DNA from: 13-2-20CM-66-19 sp036273735
Lineage (GTDB): Bacteria > Pseudomonadota > Gammaproteobacteria > Steroidobacterales > Steroidobacteraceae
Length of the DNA stretch: 28,469 nucleotides
Direction: 5' to 3'
NCBI GenBank assembly: GCA_036273735.1
Contig: DASUHA010000142.1
Location: 1-28,469, forward strand
Part shown: positions 16,001 through 23,546 of the stretch, in pieces
Numbering within the stretch: position 1 is the stretch's first letter
Layout of the letters: every line of letters starts with the position of its first letter
Position numbers and translations under genes: made by a program
Notes under the pieces: model-generated
What the model was told of the DNA's origin: nothing
The model's input: only the letters and a program-made list of their open reading frames with translations
Database searches by the model: none

Positions 16001-16158
16001 TGGGGGGCCTGCTTCTCAGCCAGACGCTGACGCTCTTCACGACTCCGGTGATCTATCTCTATCTCGATCGGCTCAATGAGCGTTTGACGGCCTGGTGGCA
16101 TGGCCACCATCATGAGGAAGCCCCGGGCACCCGCGCGGCCGTCGAGTCACAGTCATGA
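13030..16158 (+). CDS. RND multidrug efflux permease, HAE-1 family (MdtB/MdtC-like)
   Basis: 1042 residues, full length for a 12-helix HAE-1 pump. It begins MSISTPFIRRPIATSLLMAG, as MdtB/MdtC do. TM4 carries the proton-relay pair Asp401/Asp402 in IAVGFVVDDAIVMLENIYRH; the matching TM10 lysine is in IGIVKKNGIMMVDFA. Two large periplasmic loops (about 35-335 and 560-860) form the porter and docking domains. FFPQEDTSLIKG is the conserved start of the second loop. It exports amphiphilic drugs, bile salts or other toxic compounds using the proton gradient; substrates are not readable. There is only one pump gene, unlike the paired mdtB-mdtC. ATGA overlaps occur at both ends, with the adaptor and with the response regulator. 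Confidence 0.96.
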   Translation: MSISTPFIRRPIATSLLMAGILLIGLVAFPLLPVAPLPQVDFPTILVSANLPGASPETMASAVATPLEYQFMDIPGVSQLTSQSVLGSTQITVQFDLNRDIDAAAQDIQAAIDAAAGQLPKDLPSPPSYRKINPADSPILIYAVHSDTLPLTTVDDFAENILVQQISRVSGVGQVSLGGQQKPAVRVQVDPAKMANMGVQLTDVQSVIQSATVDAAKGAINGTLHTFAIYDNDQLVSAKPWNDVVVAYRNGAPVRIKDIGQAVAGPENLQAAAYQNGKPGVLLMIFKQPGANVIDTAKRVEAVLPHAMASLPPAIKLDKINDRTVTINASVHDVEYTLMVTISLVVLVIFLFLRNVWATIIPGITVPLALFGTCAVMYVLGYSLDNLSLMALTIAVGFVVDDAIVMLENIYRHIEAGMSPLEAALKGAGEIGFTIMSISLSLIAVFIPLLLMSGIVGRLFREFAITVTLTIVVSAFVSLTLSPMMCALFLRDERHIRHGRLYEASERVFQRALRLYERGLDFVLRHQSQTLMVFFGTVVLAGALYVVEPKGFFPQEDTSLIKGLTDGSQDISFAEMNKRVQQLLAVISKDPDVAASMVFLGGGHPLNNAFTELSLKPRNQRKSSADQIIRRLRKEIANVPGATVYFQSAQDVNVGGRTSRTQYQYTLQDADLNELSEWAPKMLEAMRKLPQLADVASDQQTNSTQLKVDIDRDQAARFGIPISLIDQTLYDAFGQAQVAQYFTQLNAYHVILEVPPKLQQDPNTLHELYIRSPLTGQMVPLSTMVKFDTHHGSVLSINHQNQFPCVTLSFNLAPGASLGQAVTAIQKASDALHMPGAITATFQGTAQAFQASLASEPYLILAAIVVVYIILGMLYESYIHPLTILSTLPSAGVGALLMLMAFHFDLSIIALVGIILLIGIVKKNGIMMVDFAIQAEREEHLSPRDSIRKACLLRFRPIMMTTMSALLGALPLMLGRGTGSELRQPLGYTMVGGLLLSQTLTLFTTPVIYLYLDRLNERLTAWWHGHHHEEAPGTRAAVESQS

Positions 16159-16847
16159 AGATCCTCGTCGTCGAGGACAATGAGCGGATGGCGAGATTCG
16201 TCACCAAGGGGCTGAAGGAGGCCGGCCACACCACCGATCACGCCGAGAACGGCCGCGACGGCCTCTTCCTCGCAGTCAGCGAGCCGTACGACGTCATCAT
16301 CATGGACCGCATGCTCCCGGGCAACATCGACGGGCTCACCATCATCGATGCGCTGCGCAAGGCGGACAATCACACCCCCATCCTCATCCTGAGCGCACTA
16401 GGCGATGTGGATGAGCGGATCAAGGGTCTGCGCGCGGGCGGCGATGACTACCTCGCCAAGCCGTTCGCATTCGGCGAGCTGCTCGCGCGCATCGACGTGC
16501 TCAGCCGGCGCCGGCGGCAGGATGCCACGCAGACCGCGCTCGAAGTGGGAGATCTGCGCATCGACCTGCTCGCCCGCAAGGTCTGGCGCGGCACGCGCGC
16601 CATCCAACTGCAGCCGCGGGAGTTTCAGCTCCTCGAGTATCTCGTGCGCCACGCCGGACAGGTGGTCACCCGGACCATGCTGCTCGAGAACGTGTGGGAC
16701 TATCACTTCGACCCGGAGACCAATGTCGTCGACGTGCACATCAGCAAGCTCAGGCAGAAGATCGATGCGGACGAGGAGCGACAGCTCCTGCGAACGGTCC
16801 GCAATGCCGGCTACATGATCAGCGCCGAGCCGCCACCGGTCACATGA
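16155..16847 (+). CDS. Response regulator, OmpR/PhoB family
   Basis: 230 residues. The receiver domain has Glu7/Asp8, phospho-acceptor Asp51 in IIMDRMLPG, Ser80 in LILSAL and Lys102 in DDYLAKPFAF. A winged helix-turn-helix covers about 130-225, with LQPREFQLLEYLVRHAGQVV, the NVWDYHFDPETNVVDVHISK recognition region and RTVRNAGYMI. It starts by ATGA overlap with the pump gene and ends with another ATGA overlap into the kinase. It probably controls the efflux operon in which it lies, closing an autoregulatory loop. Confidence 0.95.
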   Translation: MKILVVEDNERMARFVTKGLKEAGHTTDHAENGRDGLFLAVSEPYDVIIMDRMLPGNIDGLTIIDALRKADNHTPILILSALGDVDERIKGLRAGGDDYLAKPFAFGELLARIDVLSRRRRQDATQTALEVGDLRIDLLARKVWRGTRAIQLQPREFQLLEYLVRHAGQVVTRTMLLENVWDYHFDPETNVVDVHISKLRQKIDADEERQLLRTVRNAGYMISAEPPPVT

Positions 16848-18280
16848 CCCGCGTCATCCGCTCCTCTGCCGTCACGCTCGCCACCGGGTATGTCCTGCTG
16901 GCGTTCACGGCGCTCGTCCTCTTCGCCGCGCCGCTCCTCTACGCGTGGCAGGAGACCATCAAGGACTTCCGCTTCGAGATCCTGCAGGAGGACTCCCAAC
17001 GGCTCGCGCACGTCTTTGATCTGCGCGGTCCGGCGGGGCTCAAGGCCTTCATCGACGAGCGGGTCGGGATGCAGATCGCCGGGGAGCGGATGCTCTTGCT
17101 CTCCGATGCCGCCGGCCGCCCGCTCGCCGGCAACCTGCCCGCCTGGCCGCAGAGCATCCCCGCGCACGCCGGCAGCTACACGCTCCCTGTCACGCTCGAC
17201 GGGCGGCACTCGATGGTCGCGATGGTGCTGGCGACATTGCCGGGCGGCTACCGTTTGCTGGTCGGCCGCGACGTCGACCGGTTCGCGCCCATCGAGCGGC
17301 GCTTCTGGTACGGCCTCGCCGGCGCAGTGGCGGTTCTAACCGTCGCCGGGCTCATCGGCGCCCTCCTCATCCGCCGTGCGCTGCTCGCACGCATTCAGAG
17401 CACCCAACAGACCGTGGCCGCCATCATGCGCGGCGATCTCAGCCATCGGCTCGAGGTTCGCTCGAGCGGCGATGAGCTCGATACGCTCGCGCAAACGATC
17501 AACCGGCTGCTCGAGCAGATCGAGCAGCTCGTGCACGGTATCGCCAACGTCTCCAACTCGATCGCACACGACCTGCGCACGCCGCTTGCCGAGCTGCGCT
17601 CACGGCTCGAGGAGCTTGCTCTCACACGGCCGCCGGTGGAGGAGACCTTCGCCGAGATCGACGCCGCCGTAGCGGACGTGGACGGGGTGATCCGCATCTT
17701 CAATGCCCTGCTGCGCCTCGCCGAGATCGATGCCGGCCTGCGTCGCTCCAACTTCGTGGAGACCGATCTCGGCGAGCTCGTCGCCAAGGCGGTGGAGTTC
17801 TATCTCCCGGCCGCCGAGCTCAAAGGTCTCAGCCTCACGTTGCGCGATGCCGGCCCGACGGGCGCGCGTTGCGACCCCGTGCTCCTCGCCCAGGCAATTA
17901 ACAACCTCATCGACAACTCCCTCAAGTTCGTGGCTCCCGGAGGCCACGTCGAGCTCGAGGTCGAGCGCCTGGCCCAGGGTCTCGTCGCGGTCACCGTCGC
18001 TGACGATGGTCCCGGCATTCCGGAGGGCGACCGCCCGAAAGCGGCCCAGCGCTTCTTCCGCGGCGATGCCAGCCGCGGCACGCCCGGGGTCGGACTCGGC
18101 CTCAGCCTGGTCGAAGCCATCGCCAGACTTCACGGCGGCTCGCTCGAGCTCGCCGACAACCATCCGGGCCTCATCGCCCGGATGATCATCGAGCGTGGTA
18201 CCGCGGCGGTCGCCGGGGACCCCGGGCACCCGCGGATCAATCCGGACCGACCGCGGCGCGATGCCGAGGTCACTGCCTGA
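16844..18280 (+). CDS. Sensor histidine kinase with HAMP domain (EnvZ/QseC-like class)
   Basis: 478 residues. TM1 about 10-33, a periplasmic sensor of about 120 residues (34-155) and TM2 about 157-178 are followed by a HAMP domain (MRGDLSHRLEVRSSGDELDT). The HisKA box SNSIAHDLRTPLAELRSRLE carries His242. The ATPase domain has NNLIDNSLKFV with N-box Asn357, DDGPGIP at 388-393 and GVGLGLSLVEAIARLHGGSL at 415-434. The ATG is fixed by the ATGA overlap with the regulator. Being co-translated with the pump and regulator, it most likely senses a periplasmic pump substrate or envelope damage. It ends 46 bases before the convergent TonB receptor gene. Confidence 0.94.
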   Translation: MTRVIRSSAVTLATGYVLLAFTALVLFAAPLLYAWQETIKDFRFEILQEDSQRLAHVFDLRGPAGLKAFIDERVGMQIAGERMLLLSDAAGRPLAGNLPAWPQSIPAHAGSYTLPVTLDGRHSMVAMVLATLPGGYRLLVGRDVDRFAPIERRFWYGLAGAVAVLTVAGLIGALLIRRALLARIQSTQQTVAAIMRGDLSHRLEVRSSGDELDTLAQTINRLLEQIEQLVHGIANVSNSIAHDLRTPLAELRSRLEELALTRPPVEETFAEIDAAVADVDGVIRIFNALLRLAEIDAGLRRSNFVETDLGELVAKAVEFYLPAAELKGLSLTLRDAGPTGARCDPVLLAQAINNLIDNSLKFVAPGGHVELEVERLAQGLVAVTVADDGPGIPEGDRPKAAQRFFRGDASRGTPGVGLGLSLVEAIARLHGGSLELADNHPGLIARMIIERGTAAVAGDPGHPRINPDRPRRDAEVTA

Positions 18281-18326
18281 GCATGCGCCGACTGCCCGGA
18301 AACCGGATGCAGTGCCCCGGATGCGC

Positions 18327-20561
18327 TCAGTAGTGGAACCGGTAACGGAGCTGCGCATAGATCTGGAACGGAGCGTTCCAGTGCACGCCGCCGAACGTCA
18401 GGCTGTTGTCGGTGAGCAGATGGCGGTTGGTGACGTTGAGCGCCGTGATGGAGAACGTCAGGTCGCGCGTGAGCATCCGGCCCACGGCGAGGTCGAGCTC
18501 GGCATGGCTCGGCAGGTGGCTCGGCGGCGCATCGCCGTTGGCGAAGCCTGACCCATAATAGAGATTCGCCGAGGCGTAGAAGTGCCCGGGCAGATCGGTG
18601 TCGATGCCGGCATTGAGGGTGTTGCGCTGGTCGTGATCGAGAGCGAAATAGCCCGAGCGGGGCTCGAAATCGGTGAGCCCGCCGGTGATGCCGCCGAAGC
18701 CGTCGGCCGTCTGGTTGGAGAAGGCGAGGTGCAATCGCGTGTCGCGCCAGAACGTCGGCGAGCGCACCGACAGCTCATAGGCCTTGATCCGCGCCCCCTC
18801 GATGGTGAGCGGGAAGAAGACGTTGGAGTTGCCGATGGCATCGTGGTCGAAGAAGTTCTTCGCTTGATTGACGAAGTAGTCCGCCTCGAGACTCCAGCCC
18901 TTGATCGGAATCCGCAGGCCGAACCGCCGCTCCCGGTCGCGCTCACCGTGGAGCGGCAGAAAGCCGGTATCACTGCTGCTCGCGAACGGGATCAGCGGCC
19001 CAGAGAGTGTCTCGAGCGGCGGCGCCTGGTAGTACTTGCCCCAGAAGGCGGTCAGCACCCAGTTCAGGCGCGGCAGGATGACGGCGAGCCCGAGCCGCGG
19101 GTCCGTCGCATTCTCGGTCACGTTGCCGCGGAAGCGGGTCTGGCGCACGCCGGCCGAGAGCGACAGCCAGTGGGCCGGTTGAAACGTATCCTGCAGATAG
19201 GCCGCTGCGAGGCCTCCGTCAGGATGGATGGCTTCGGCGATCGGCGGCGGCGGTGAAGCGGTCCCGTCATTGAACGCCAGGTGGAAGTCCTCACGGTCCT
19301 GCTGCGCAAAGCCAAACACGCCGACATCGAGGTGGTTGCGGCTGAAGGTGAGGCGCAGATCCTCCTGCGCGCCCTCATAGACGGAAGAGCGCCGGTCGGT
19401 CGTGCTGATCGGGCTGTCGGCGGGGCCGCCGTCGTAATTCGCCCGGTTGCAGTGATAGAGCAGCGAGCTCGTGAGCACGGCCTCACTCGGGAAGGTGTGC
19501 ACCCACGAGAGCACCGCAAAGGTATCCGCCTCGCGCTGCACGTCATCCAATGCTTCTCCCGGCGCGTTCGGCACCTCATACTCGTCAGCGCGCGACTGGG
19601 CGACCAGGCGGATCTCGTTCGCATCGCTCGGCTGATAGATGAGATTGGTGAAGCCACCGTAGCCCTGCTGGGTGTCATGAATCACCCGGGAGACCGGAGT
19701 CTCGACTCCGAGGTCGCTGCGGTTGCCATTGATGCTCGCGTAGTAAGCGAACTTACCCGTATGGCTGCCGACACCCAGATAGTCGTTTGTCTCGAAAAAA
19801 TTGCCGGCGCTGACATCGAGTGCGCCCTCATTCTCGAGACCAAAGCCGCTCTTCGGGATCACGTTGAAGATGCCGTAGGTGCGATCGCCCTCGTCGGCCT
19901 GATAGCTTCCGCCCTCGGCGCCGAGCACCTCGATGTCCTTGGGATCGATCTGCGGGCCCAGGTTGCTGCCGATGTTGGTGTTCGGGATCTCGACGCCATC
20001 GACGAGCCAGGCCGTCTGATGTCCGCCGCGCACGTGCAGCTGGTCGTGCACCACGTAGGCGCCGGGCACGTAGTCGGTGATCATGGCGAGGCTGTTGGTG
20101 CGATCCGCTCCGGGCGTGCCGCGGATGTCATCCTGGCTCACCAGGGTGATCGGCGTTATCGAGGTCACGATCTGGGGCGCCTCGGCGGCGGCGCTCACCG
20201 TGACTTCGGCGAGCCTCGTGCTGCGCACCAGCAGGATGTGCGGGCTCGGAAAATATCCGGACTCGACGGTGACCGGCTGCGTCGAGGTGATGAACCCCTG
20301 GCGCAACACCGAGAGCCGGTAGGTACCGAGCTCCACGTTCGCAAAGTTGAAGCGGCCCTGGGCATCGGTTCTCGTCATGAGCACGGCATCGGAGGCAGTC
20401 GACTCCAGGCGCACGCACGCTCCGGGGACGGCCTTGGACTGCGCGTCCGCAACCGTCCCGCTGACACTGCCGAACGCTGCAGCCCGGCTGCGCACGGGCA
20501 CGAATAGGAGGAGCGCGGCGATGAGCGCGAGCCCGATCGCGCCGATGCGCCGTGATGACAT
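18327..20561 (-). CDS. TonB-dependent receptor with N-terminal carboxypeptidase-regulatory-like domain
   Basis: 744 residues from the ATG at 20561, chosen since it gives a signal peptide directly (MSSRRIGAIGLALIAALLLF, then VPVRSRAAA). The frame can be extended to a TTG at 20633, and neither start has a clear ribosome site. Residues about 30-113 are a carboxypeptidase-regulatory-like fold (VSGTVADAQSKAVPGACVRL, DAQGRFNFANVELGTYRLSV). AEVTVSA near 119 resembles a TonB box. The plug has LHVRGGHQTAWLVDGVEIPN and the barrel ends in aromatic QLRYRFHY. It should import a scarce ligand across the outer membrane. The adjacent DUF2946 gene hints at a metal such as copper, but nothing in the receptor itself proves a ligand. 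Confidence 0.9.
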   Translation of the reverse strand: MSSRRIGAIGLALIAALLLFVPVRSRAAAFGSVSGTVADAQSKAVPGACVRLESTASDAVLMTRTDAQGRFNFANVELGTYRLSVLRQGFITSTQPVTVESGYFPSPHILLVRSTRLAEVTVSAAAEAPQIVTSITPITLVSQDDIRGTPGADRTNSLAMITDYVPGAYVVHDQLHVRGGHQTAWLVDGVEIPNTNIGSNLGPQIDPKDIEVLGAEGGSYQADEGDRTYGIFNVIPKSGFGLENEGALDVSAGNFFETNDYLGVGSHTGKFAYYASINGNRSDLGVETPVSRVIHDTQQGYGGFTNLIYQPSDANEIRLVAQSRADEYEVPNAPGEALDDVQREADTFAVLSWVHTFPSEAVLTSSLLYHCNRANYDGGPADSPISTTDRRSSVYEGAQEDLRLTFSRNHLDVGVFGFAQQDREDFHLAFNDGTASPPPPIAEAIHPDGGLAAAYLQDTFQPAHWLSLSAGVRQTRFRGNVTENATDPRLGLAVILPRLNWVLTAFWGKYYQAPPLETLSGPLIPFASSSDTGFLPLHGERDRERRFGLRIPIKGWSLEADYFVNQAKNFFDHDAIGNSNVFFPLTIEGARIKAYELSVRSPTFWRDTRLHLAFSNQTADGFGGITGGLTDFEPRSGYFALDHDQRNTLNAGIDTDLPGHFYASANLYYGSGFANGDAPPSHLPSHAELDLAVGRMLTRDLTFSITALNVTNRHLLTDNSLTFGGVHWNAPFQIYAQLRYRFHY

Positions 20562-20699
20562 CGATGTCGACGTGCGAGCCCGTCTGATGGGGCGACGCGC
20601 CGCCCGCACGCTGCCAGTCGAGTCTCCTGCCAATTACATTCTCCCGCGGGTCGTGAGGACCCCGATCGCAGGGTTGGAAGAGCCGGATAGGTTGAAGCT

Positions 20700-20722
20700 C
20701 GCCTGCAGCGCATGCGCAGGCG
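20700..20722 (-). other. Stem-loop in the TonB-receptor leader (second of a tandem pair)
   Basis: CGCCTGC and GCAGGCG pair as a 7-base stem with a 9-base loop. It lies in the 210-base gap between the DUF2946 stop and the receptor ATG and abuts the stronger stem at 20723-20744. It could be a processing, attenuation or mRNA-stability element. No U-run follows, so it does not look like a classical terminator. Apart from these two stems I see nothing firm in 20562-20771. Confidence 0.4.
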
Positions 20723-20744
20723 GGTCCGGGGGCAGCCCCGGACC
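20723..20744 (-). other. Strong GC-rich stem-loop in the TonB-receptor leader
   Basis: GGTCCGGGG and CCCCGGACC form a perfect 9-base stem around a 4-base loop, 28 bases after the DUF2946 stop. It can fold on either strand. In the leftward transcript it would protect the 3' end of the upstream mRNA or reduce read-through into the receptor gene. There is no T-tract after it on the minus strand. Confidence 0.5.
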
Positions 20745-20771
20745 GAAGTACGGCTCAGCGTTGAGTCGCGA

Positions 20772-21176
20772 TCAGGCGGCGGCAGGCGGAGCGCGGGCCT
20801 GGGGAACGTGGACGAGACGGATGCCGGCGGGCACGGCGACGCGCGGGAGAGCGACGCCGAGACTCGCAATGAGAAGGGCGAGTACTGAGAGAAGGAGCAG
20901 CGCGGGCGGCGCCGAGCTGAGCCCTGTAGTGAACGCGCAGAAGCCATCATCCATGACTCCATGCCCGCGGTGATGCGGTTGCGGCCCGGGCATGCCCATG
21001 CCGTCCTGCATCGTCTTCTCCTGGGGCAGCAGCGCGAGCGGCAAGCCGCCCGGACAGATCATCAGCGATAGCGTCCCATCCGCTGCCGGCATGAAGCCGA
21101 TCGGGATGAGCGCACGCAGCGCAAACGCCAGCAGGACGAGGGTCAGCAGCCGAGTACGGCTCTTGCGCCTCGACAA
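20772..21176 (-). CDS. DUF2946 family protein, possibly metal-linked
   Basis: About 134 residues if it starts at the TTG at 21176; the frame is open further upstream across the OmpW stop, so the exact start is uncertain. An N-terminal helix (LLTLVLLAFALRALIPIGFM) and a second near the C-terminus (LLLLSVLALLIASLGVALP) flank a loop with MICPGG, a Met/His/Gly-rich stretch (MQDGMGMPGPQPHHRGHG) and DGFCAF. DUF2946 proteins are small membrane or periplasmic proteins that are often annotated beside copper or TonB-receptor genes. The Met, His and Cys residues could bind copper or another soft metal, but this is inference. It is sandwiched between ompW and the TonB receptor on the same strand. Confidence 0.7.
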   Translation of the reverse strand: MSRRKSRTRLLTLVLLAFALRALIPIGFMPAADGTLSLMICPGGLPLALLPQEKTMQDGMGMPGPQPHHRGHGVMDDGFCAFTTGLSSAPPALLLLSVLALLIASLGVALPRVAVPAGIRLVHVPQARAPPAAA

Positions 21177-21190
21177 GGTGAGCAGGCCGG

Positions 21191-21883
21191 TCAGAACGAA
21201 TAGCCCGCCGAGACGACGAGCGTGTTCGGCCAGAAGTGGATGTTCGAGGTGCGCACGAGCCCTGCCGTGGTCGCGGTCAGCTTGGAGTTCACTCGCGCGA
21301 CGGAGTAGGAGGCGTAGAGATGCCAATGCTCGGCGAGCTCATAGGCCAGCCCGGCCGTGGCGGTCGGTCCTACCGATGAGGGCAGCGAGATCGAGGTGGG
21401 CCCGCCGCTCGCTGCATTGCCCGCCGCCGTCGACTGACGCGCAAGGAACTTCGTGTAATTCACACCGACGCCGACGTAAGGCCGCAGCCGGGTGTTCTCG
21501 TCACCGAAGACATAATTGATGACCAGCGACGGTGAGAGCCAGCGGGCGGTGGAGATGACCTGCCCGTTGTAGCGCACCGAGCCGAGAGTCGCCGGTCCCC
21601 TGCCCTCCGTCTTGGTGAGCGGTGGGTAGCCGACTGCAAGCTCGGCGTTGAAGTGTGTCGAAAGCGTGCGGACGTACGCGAGATACAGCGTCTCGACGTT
21701 GTTCAGGTGGACGTTGAGCCCCGGAGGTACGTAAGGACCCGTGATGTCGGTCGCGTTGGCATCGAAGTGCACGAAGTACACGCCCAGCCGGACGGTGTTC
21801 GCCCCGCCGTCGTCCGCAAATGCCCCGGTCGTGGCCAGCGCGAGAGCAGTCCCGACCGCCAGAGTCATGATTTTCTTCTGCAT
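21191..21883 (-). CDS. ompW: OmpW family outer-membrane protein
   Basis: 230 residues from the ATG at 21883, preceded by GAGGGACGATC. The signal peptide is MQKKIMTLAVGTALALATTG with cleavage after AFA. OmpW hallmarks are present: VRLGVYFVHFDANATDI, then NNVETLYLAYVRTLSTHFNA, VISTARWLSPSLVINYVFG, RPYVGVGVNYTKFL, and the terminal SAGYSF with its closing Phe. OmpW forms an 8-stranded barrel with a hydrophobic channel and a lateral opening, used for diffusion of small hydrophobic molecules. It starts 16 bases after the lipase stop, so the two are probably co-transcribed, which suggests uptake or release of hydrophobic products. Confidence 0.9.
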   Translation of the reverse strand: MQKKIMTLAVGTALALATTGAFADDGGANTVRLGVYFVHFDANATDITGPYVPPGLNVHLNNVETLYLAYVRTLSTHFNAELAVGYPPLTKTEGRGPATLGSVRYNGQVISTARWLSPSLVINYVFGDENTRLRPYVGVGVNYTKFLARQSTAAGNAASGGPTSISLPSSVGPTATAGLAYELAEHWHLYASYSVARVNSKLTATTAGLVRTSNIHFWPNTLVVSAGYSF

Positions 21884-21899
21884 GATCGTCCCTCGCCGC

Positions 21900-23498
21900 T
21901 TACGGAACCACCGCAAAGAAGCCGCGCGCTGCCACCAGACAGAACGGCGCCTCGGTGGCGTGGAAGGAGGCGACCGCGGAGGGGCCGCCGGCGGCGATGA
22001 GCTGCGCTTCCGTCTGCTGCAGCGCGACCTGCAGGGGCGCGAATGGGCTGCCGGCCTGCGGCGCCCCATTGAGATCGAGCACGCTCACGAGCCCCCCCGT
22101 GACGAAAGGCGTCCACAACGCGGCCATGATCTGTGCATTCTGGAAATAGACGGTCGGATCCTGATCCCCGCCGCACATCAGCATCGGCTCCTGCGGCGAC
22201 CACCCGCCCGAGCGCATGTCATTCATCGCCAGGTCCTTGCGCAACCCGATCATCGAGGTCGCGGCGAGCGCCACGTTGCCCGAATTCAGGGTCCCGCCGC
22301 CGATCAGCGTCATCTCCGCCTCATCTCCATTGATCACCGCATCGTCCACGTAAGCCACACGATAAGTGTTGTTCACGAGGTACGGATTGCCAAACCCCAG
22401 ATCGAACAGCGCAGCCTGCGAAGCGCTGTAGGGCGGACTCGTGGGAATGGCGAGCAACTGGTCGGCCGCCGCATCCACGGCGCCAATGCCCGTCGAGGAG
22501 GTCGGCGTGGTGCTGTCGAAGAACGAGGTCTGCGGCAGCTTGCCGGTCTGGAACAGGGTGCCGATCGGGGTCGCGCTCGGCAACAGCGTGTCGATGCCGC
22601 TCGCGAAGGTCGAGGAGTAGACGTCCGATGTCTGCGAATAGACATTGCTGTAGGCGTGCTGGTAGCTCGTAGTCGCCAGCGGCCCGAATATCGTCGAGCC
22701 GATATTCACCTGGCCAAAGAAGATCGCATCCCCGAACGCCTCGAGCGCATAGGGTCCGGAGGCCGGCGCGGATGCAGTGACGGGGTCACCCCCCGCCTGC
22801 ATCGCCTTCACCGTCGCCATCGCGACGTAGCCGCCTTCCGAATACCCGGTGATGTAGAGCTTGGCGTTGTCGCTGGTATTCGGGGTGAAGGTGGTGAGGA
22901 GCGCAGCCCGGGCCGCCGTCAGCGCGTCAATCATGACCGTCGCATTTTCGGAGCCGTTGAGGTAGGGGTGATAGCCCAGCGTCGAGATGTCATAACCGAG
23001 GTAGTTGGGCGCCACCACGATATAGCCCTGGGCGGCAAACACCGCGGCGATGGTCGCCGCCTCGGAGTTGGCGGAGTTCGTGGTATCGCTGATGTTGGCG
23101 ATATTGTAGGCCGAGTCGGTCGTCGTGCCGTGGGCGTAGAGGACGATGGGCCGCGGTCCGGTGCATTGCGTCCCGGAGCCGGTCGGCACCATCAGCGAGC
23201 CGGATGCCATCTGCGCGGAGTTGTCGGGCCCCACGGTCCAGTACTTGAAGTAGTAGAAGTCGACGCCGCAGGCGGGTGTGCCGGCGAGCTGCAGCAGCTG
23301 CGGGCCTGAAGCGGTCGCCTTCAGCTGCGCGGCAAAGTCCGACGCATTCACCGAGGCGATCCGCAGCGCCGGATTATCGATGAGAGTGCCTCGCTGATTG
23401 GAGCTCGCCACCTTGCCGGTCGGGCTATTGGTGCCACCGCAGGCAGCGAGACCGAGGGTAGCCGCTGCCACCCAGAGCACGCCAATGTTCCGCAACAT
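21900..23498 (-). CDS. Secreted lipoprotein alpha/beta hydrolase, secretory-lipase/esterase-like
   Basis: 532 residues. The signal MLRNIGVLWVAAATLGLAAC ends in lipobox LAAC with Cys20, so it is a surface or periplasmic lipoprotein. The hydrolase core has YAHGTTTDSAYN (HG oxyanion region, near 121), VVAPNYLGYD near 161, and the nucleophile elbow ITGYSEGGYVAMA with Ser220. Candidate acid and base are Asp445/Asp447 in CGGDQDPTVYF and His513 in ASFHATEAP. This arrangement, with a long Ser/Thr-rich cap region in the middle, fits the secretory lipase family and related esterases. Substrate is unknown, probably an ester lipid or polyester. It is the first gene of a leftward operon with ompW, DUF2946 and the TonB receptor. 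GGGAGGGGAGC before the ATG is a strong ribosome site. Confidence 0.87.
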   Translation of the reverse strand: MLRNIGVLWVAAATLGLAACGGTNSPTGKVASSNQRGTLIDNPALRIASVNASDFAAQLKATASGPQLLQLAGTPACGVDFYYFKYWTVGPDNSAQMASGSLMVPTGSGTQCTGPRPIVLYAHGTTTDSAYNIANISDTTNSANSEAATIAAVFAAQGYIVVAPNYLGYDISTLGYHPYLNGSENATVMIDALTAARAALLTTFTPNTSDNAKLYITGYSEGGYVAMATVKAMQAGGDPVTASAPASGPYALEAFGDAIFFGQVNIGSTIFGPLATTSYQHAYSNVYSQTSDVYSSTFASGIDTLLPSATPIGTLFQTGKLPQTSFFDSTTPTSSTGIGAVDAAADQLLAIPTSPPYSASQAALFDLGFGNPYLVNNTYRVAYVDDAVINGDEAEMTLIGGGTLNSGNVALAATSMIGLRKDLAMNDMRSGGWSPQEPMLMCGGDQDPTVYFQNAQIMAALWTPFVTGGLVSVLDLNGAPQAGSPFAPLQVALQQTEAQLIAAGGPSAVASFHATEAPFCLVAARGFFAVVP

Positions 23499-23523
23499 GC
23501 TCCCCTCCCGTCCGGCCCTGCGC

Positions 23524-23546
23524 GGCTGCGATTACCCCTCGCAGCC
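23524..23546 (-). other. Stem-loop in the lipase 5' leader
   Basis: GGCTGCGA and TCGCAGCC pair as a perfect 8-base stem around a 7-base loop that reads GGGGTAA on the minus strand, 25 bases upstream of the lipase ATG and just before its ribosome site. In the 181-base gap 23499-23679 it is the only clear structure. It may be a terminator remnant for the upstream moeB transcript or a leader hairpin. No T-run follows. Confidence 0.4.

Noticed and set aside
18303..18324. CCGGATGC direct repeat in the 46-base gap after the histidine kinase
   Set aside because: Two 8-base copies 14 bases apart in GC-rich DNA can arise by chance; no terminator stem with a T-run is present.
19281..20507. Plus-strand ORF of 408 codons opposite the TonB receptor
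   Set aside because: Antisense to a receptor with clear plug and barrel motifs; composition is that of a shadow frame.
20562..20771. Cobalamin riboswitch before the TonB receptor
   Set aside because: On the minus strand GGGGCTGCCCCCGG and GGCAGGAGAC recall pieces of the cobalamin box, but the full CAGGAGACCTGCC element and the upstream GGTG-containing core are missing. A covariance-model search would decide; a clear hit would overturn this.
21741..23309. Plus-strand ORF of 522 codons opposite the lipase and OmpW genes
   Set aside because: Arg/Gly/His-rich shadow that spans the ends of two well supported opposite-strand genes.
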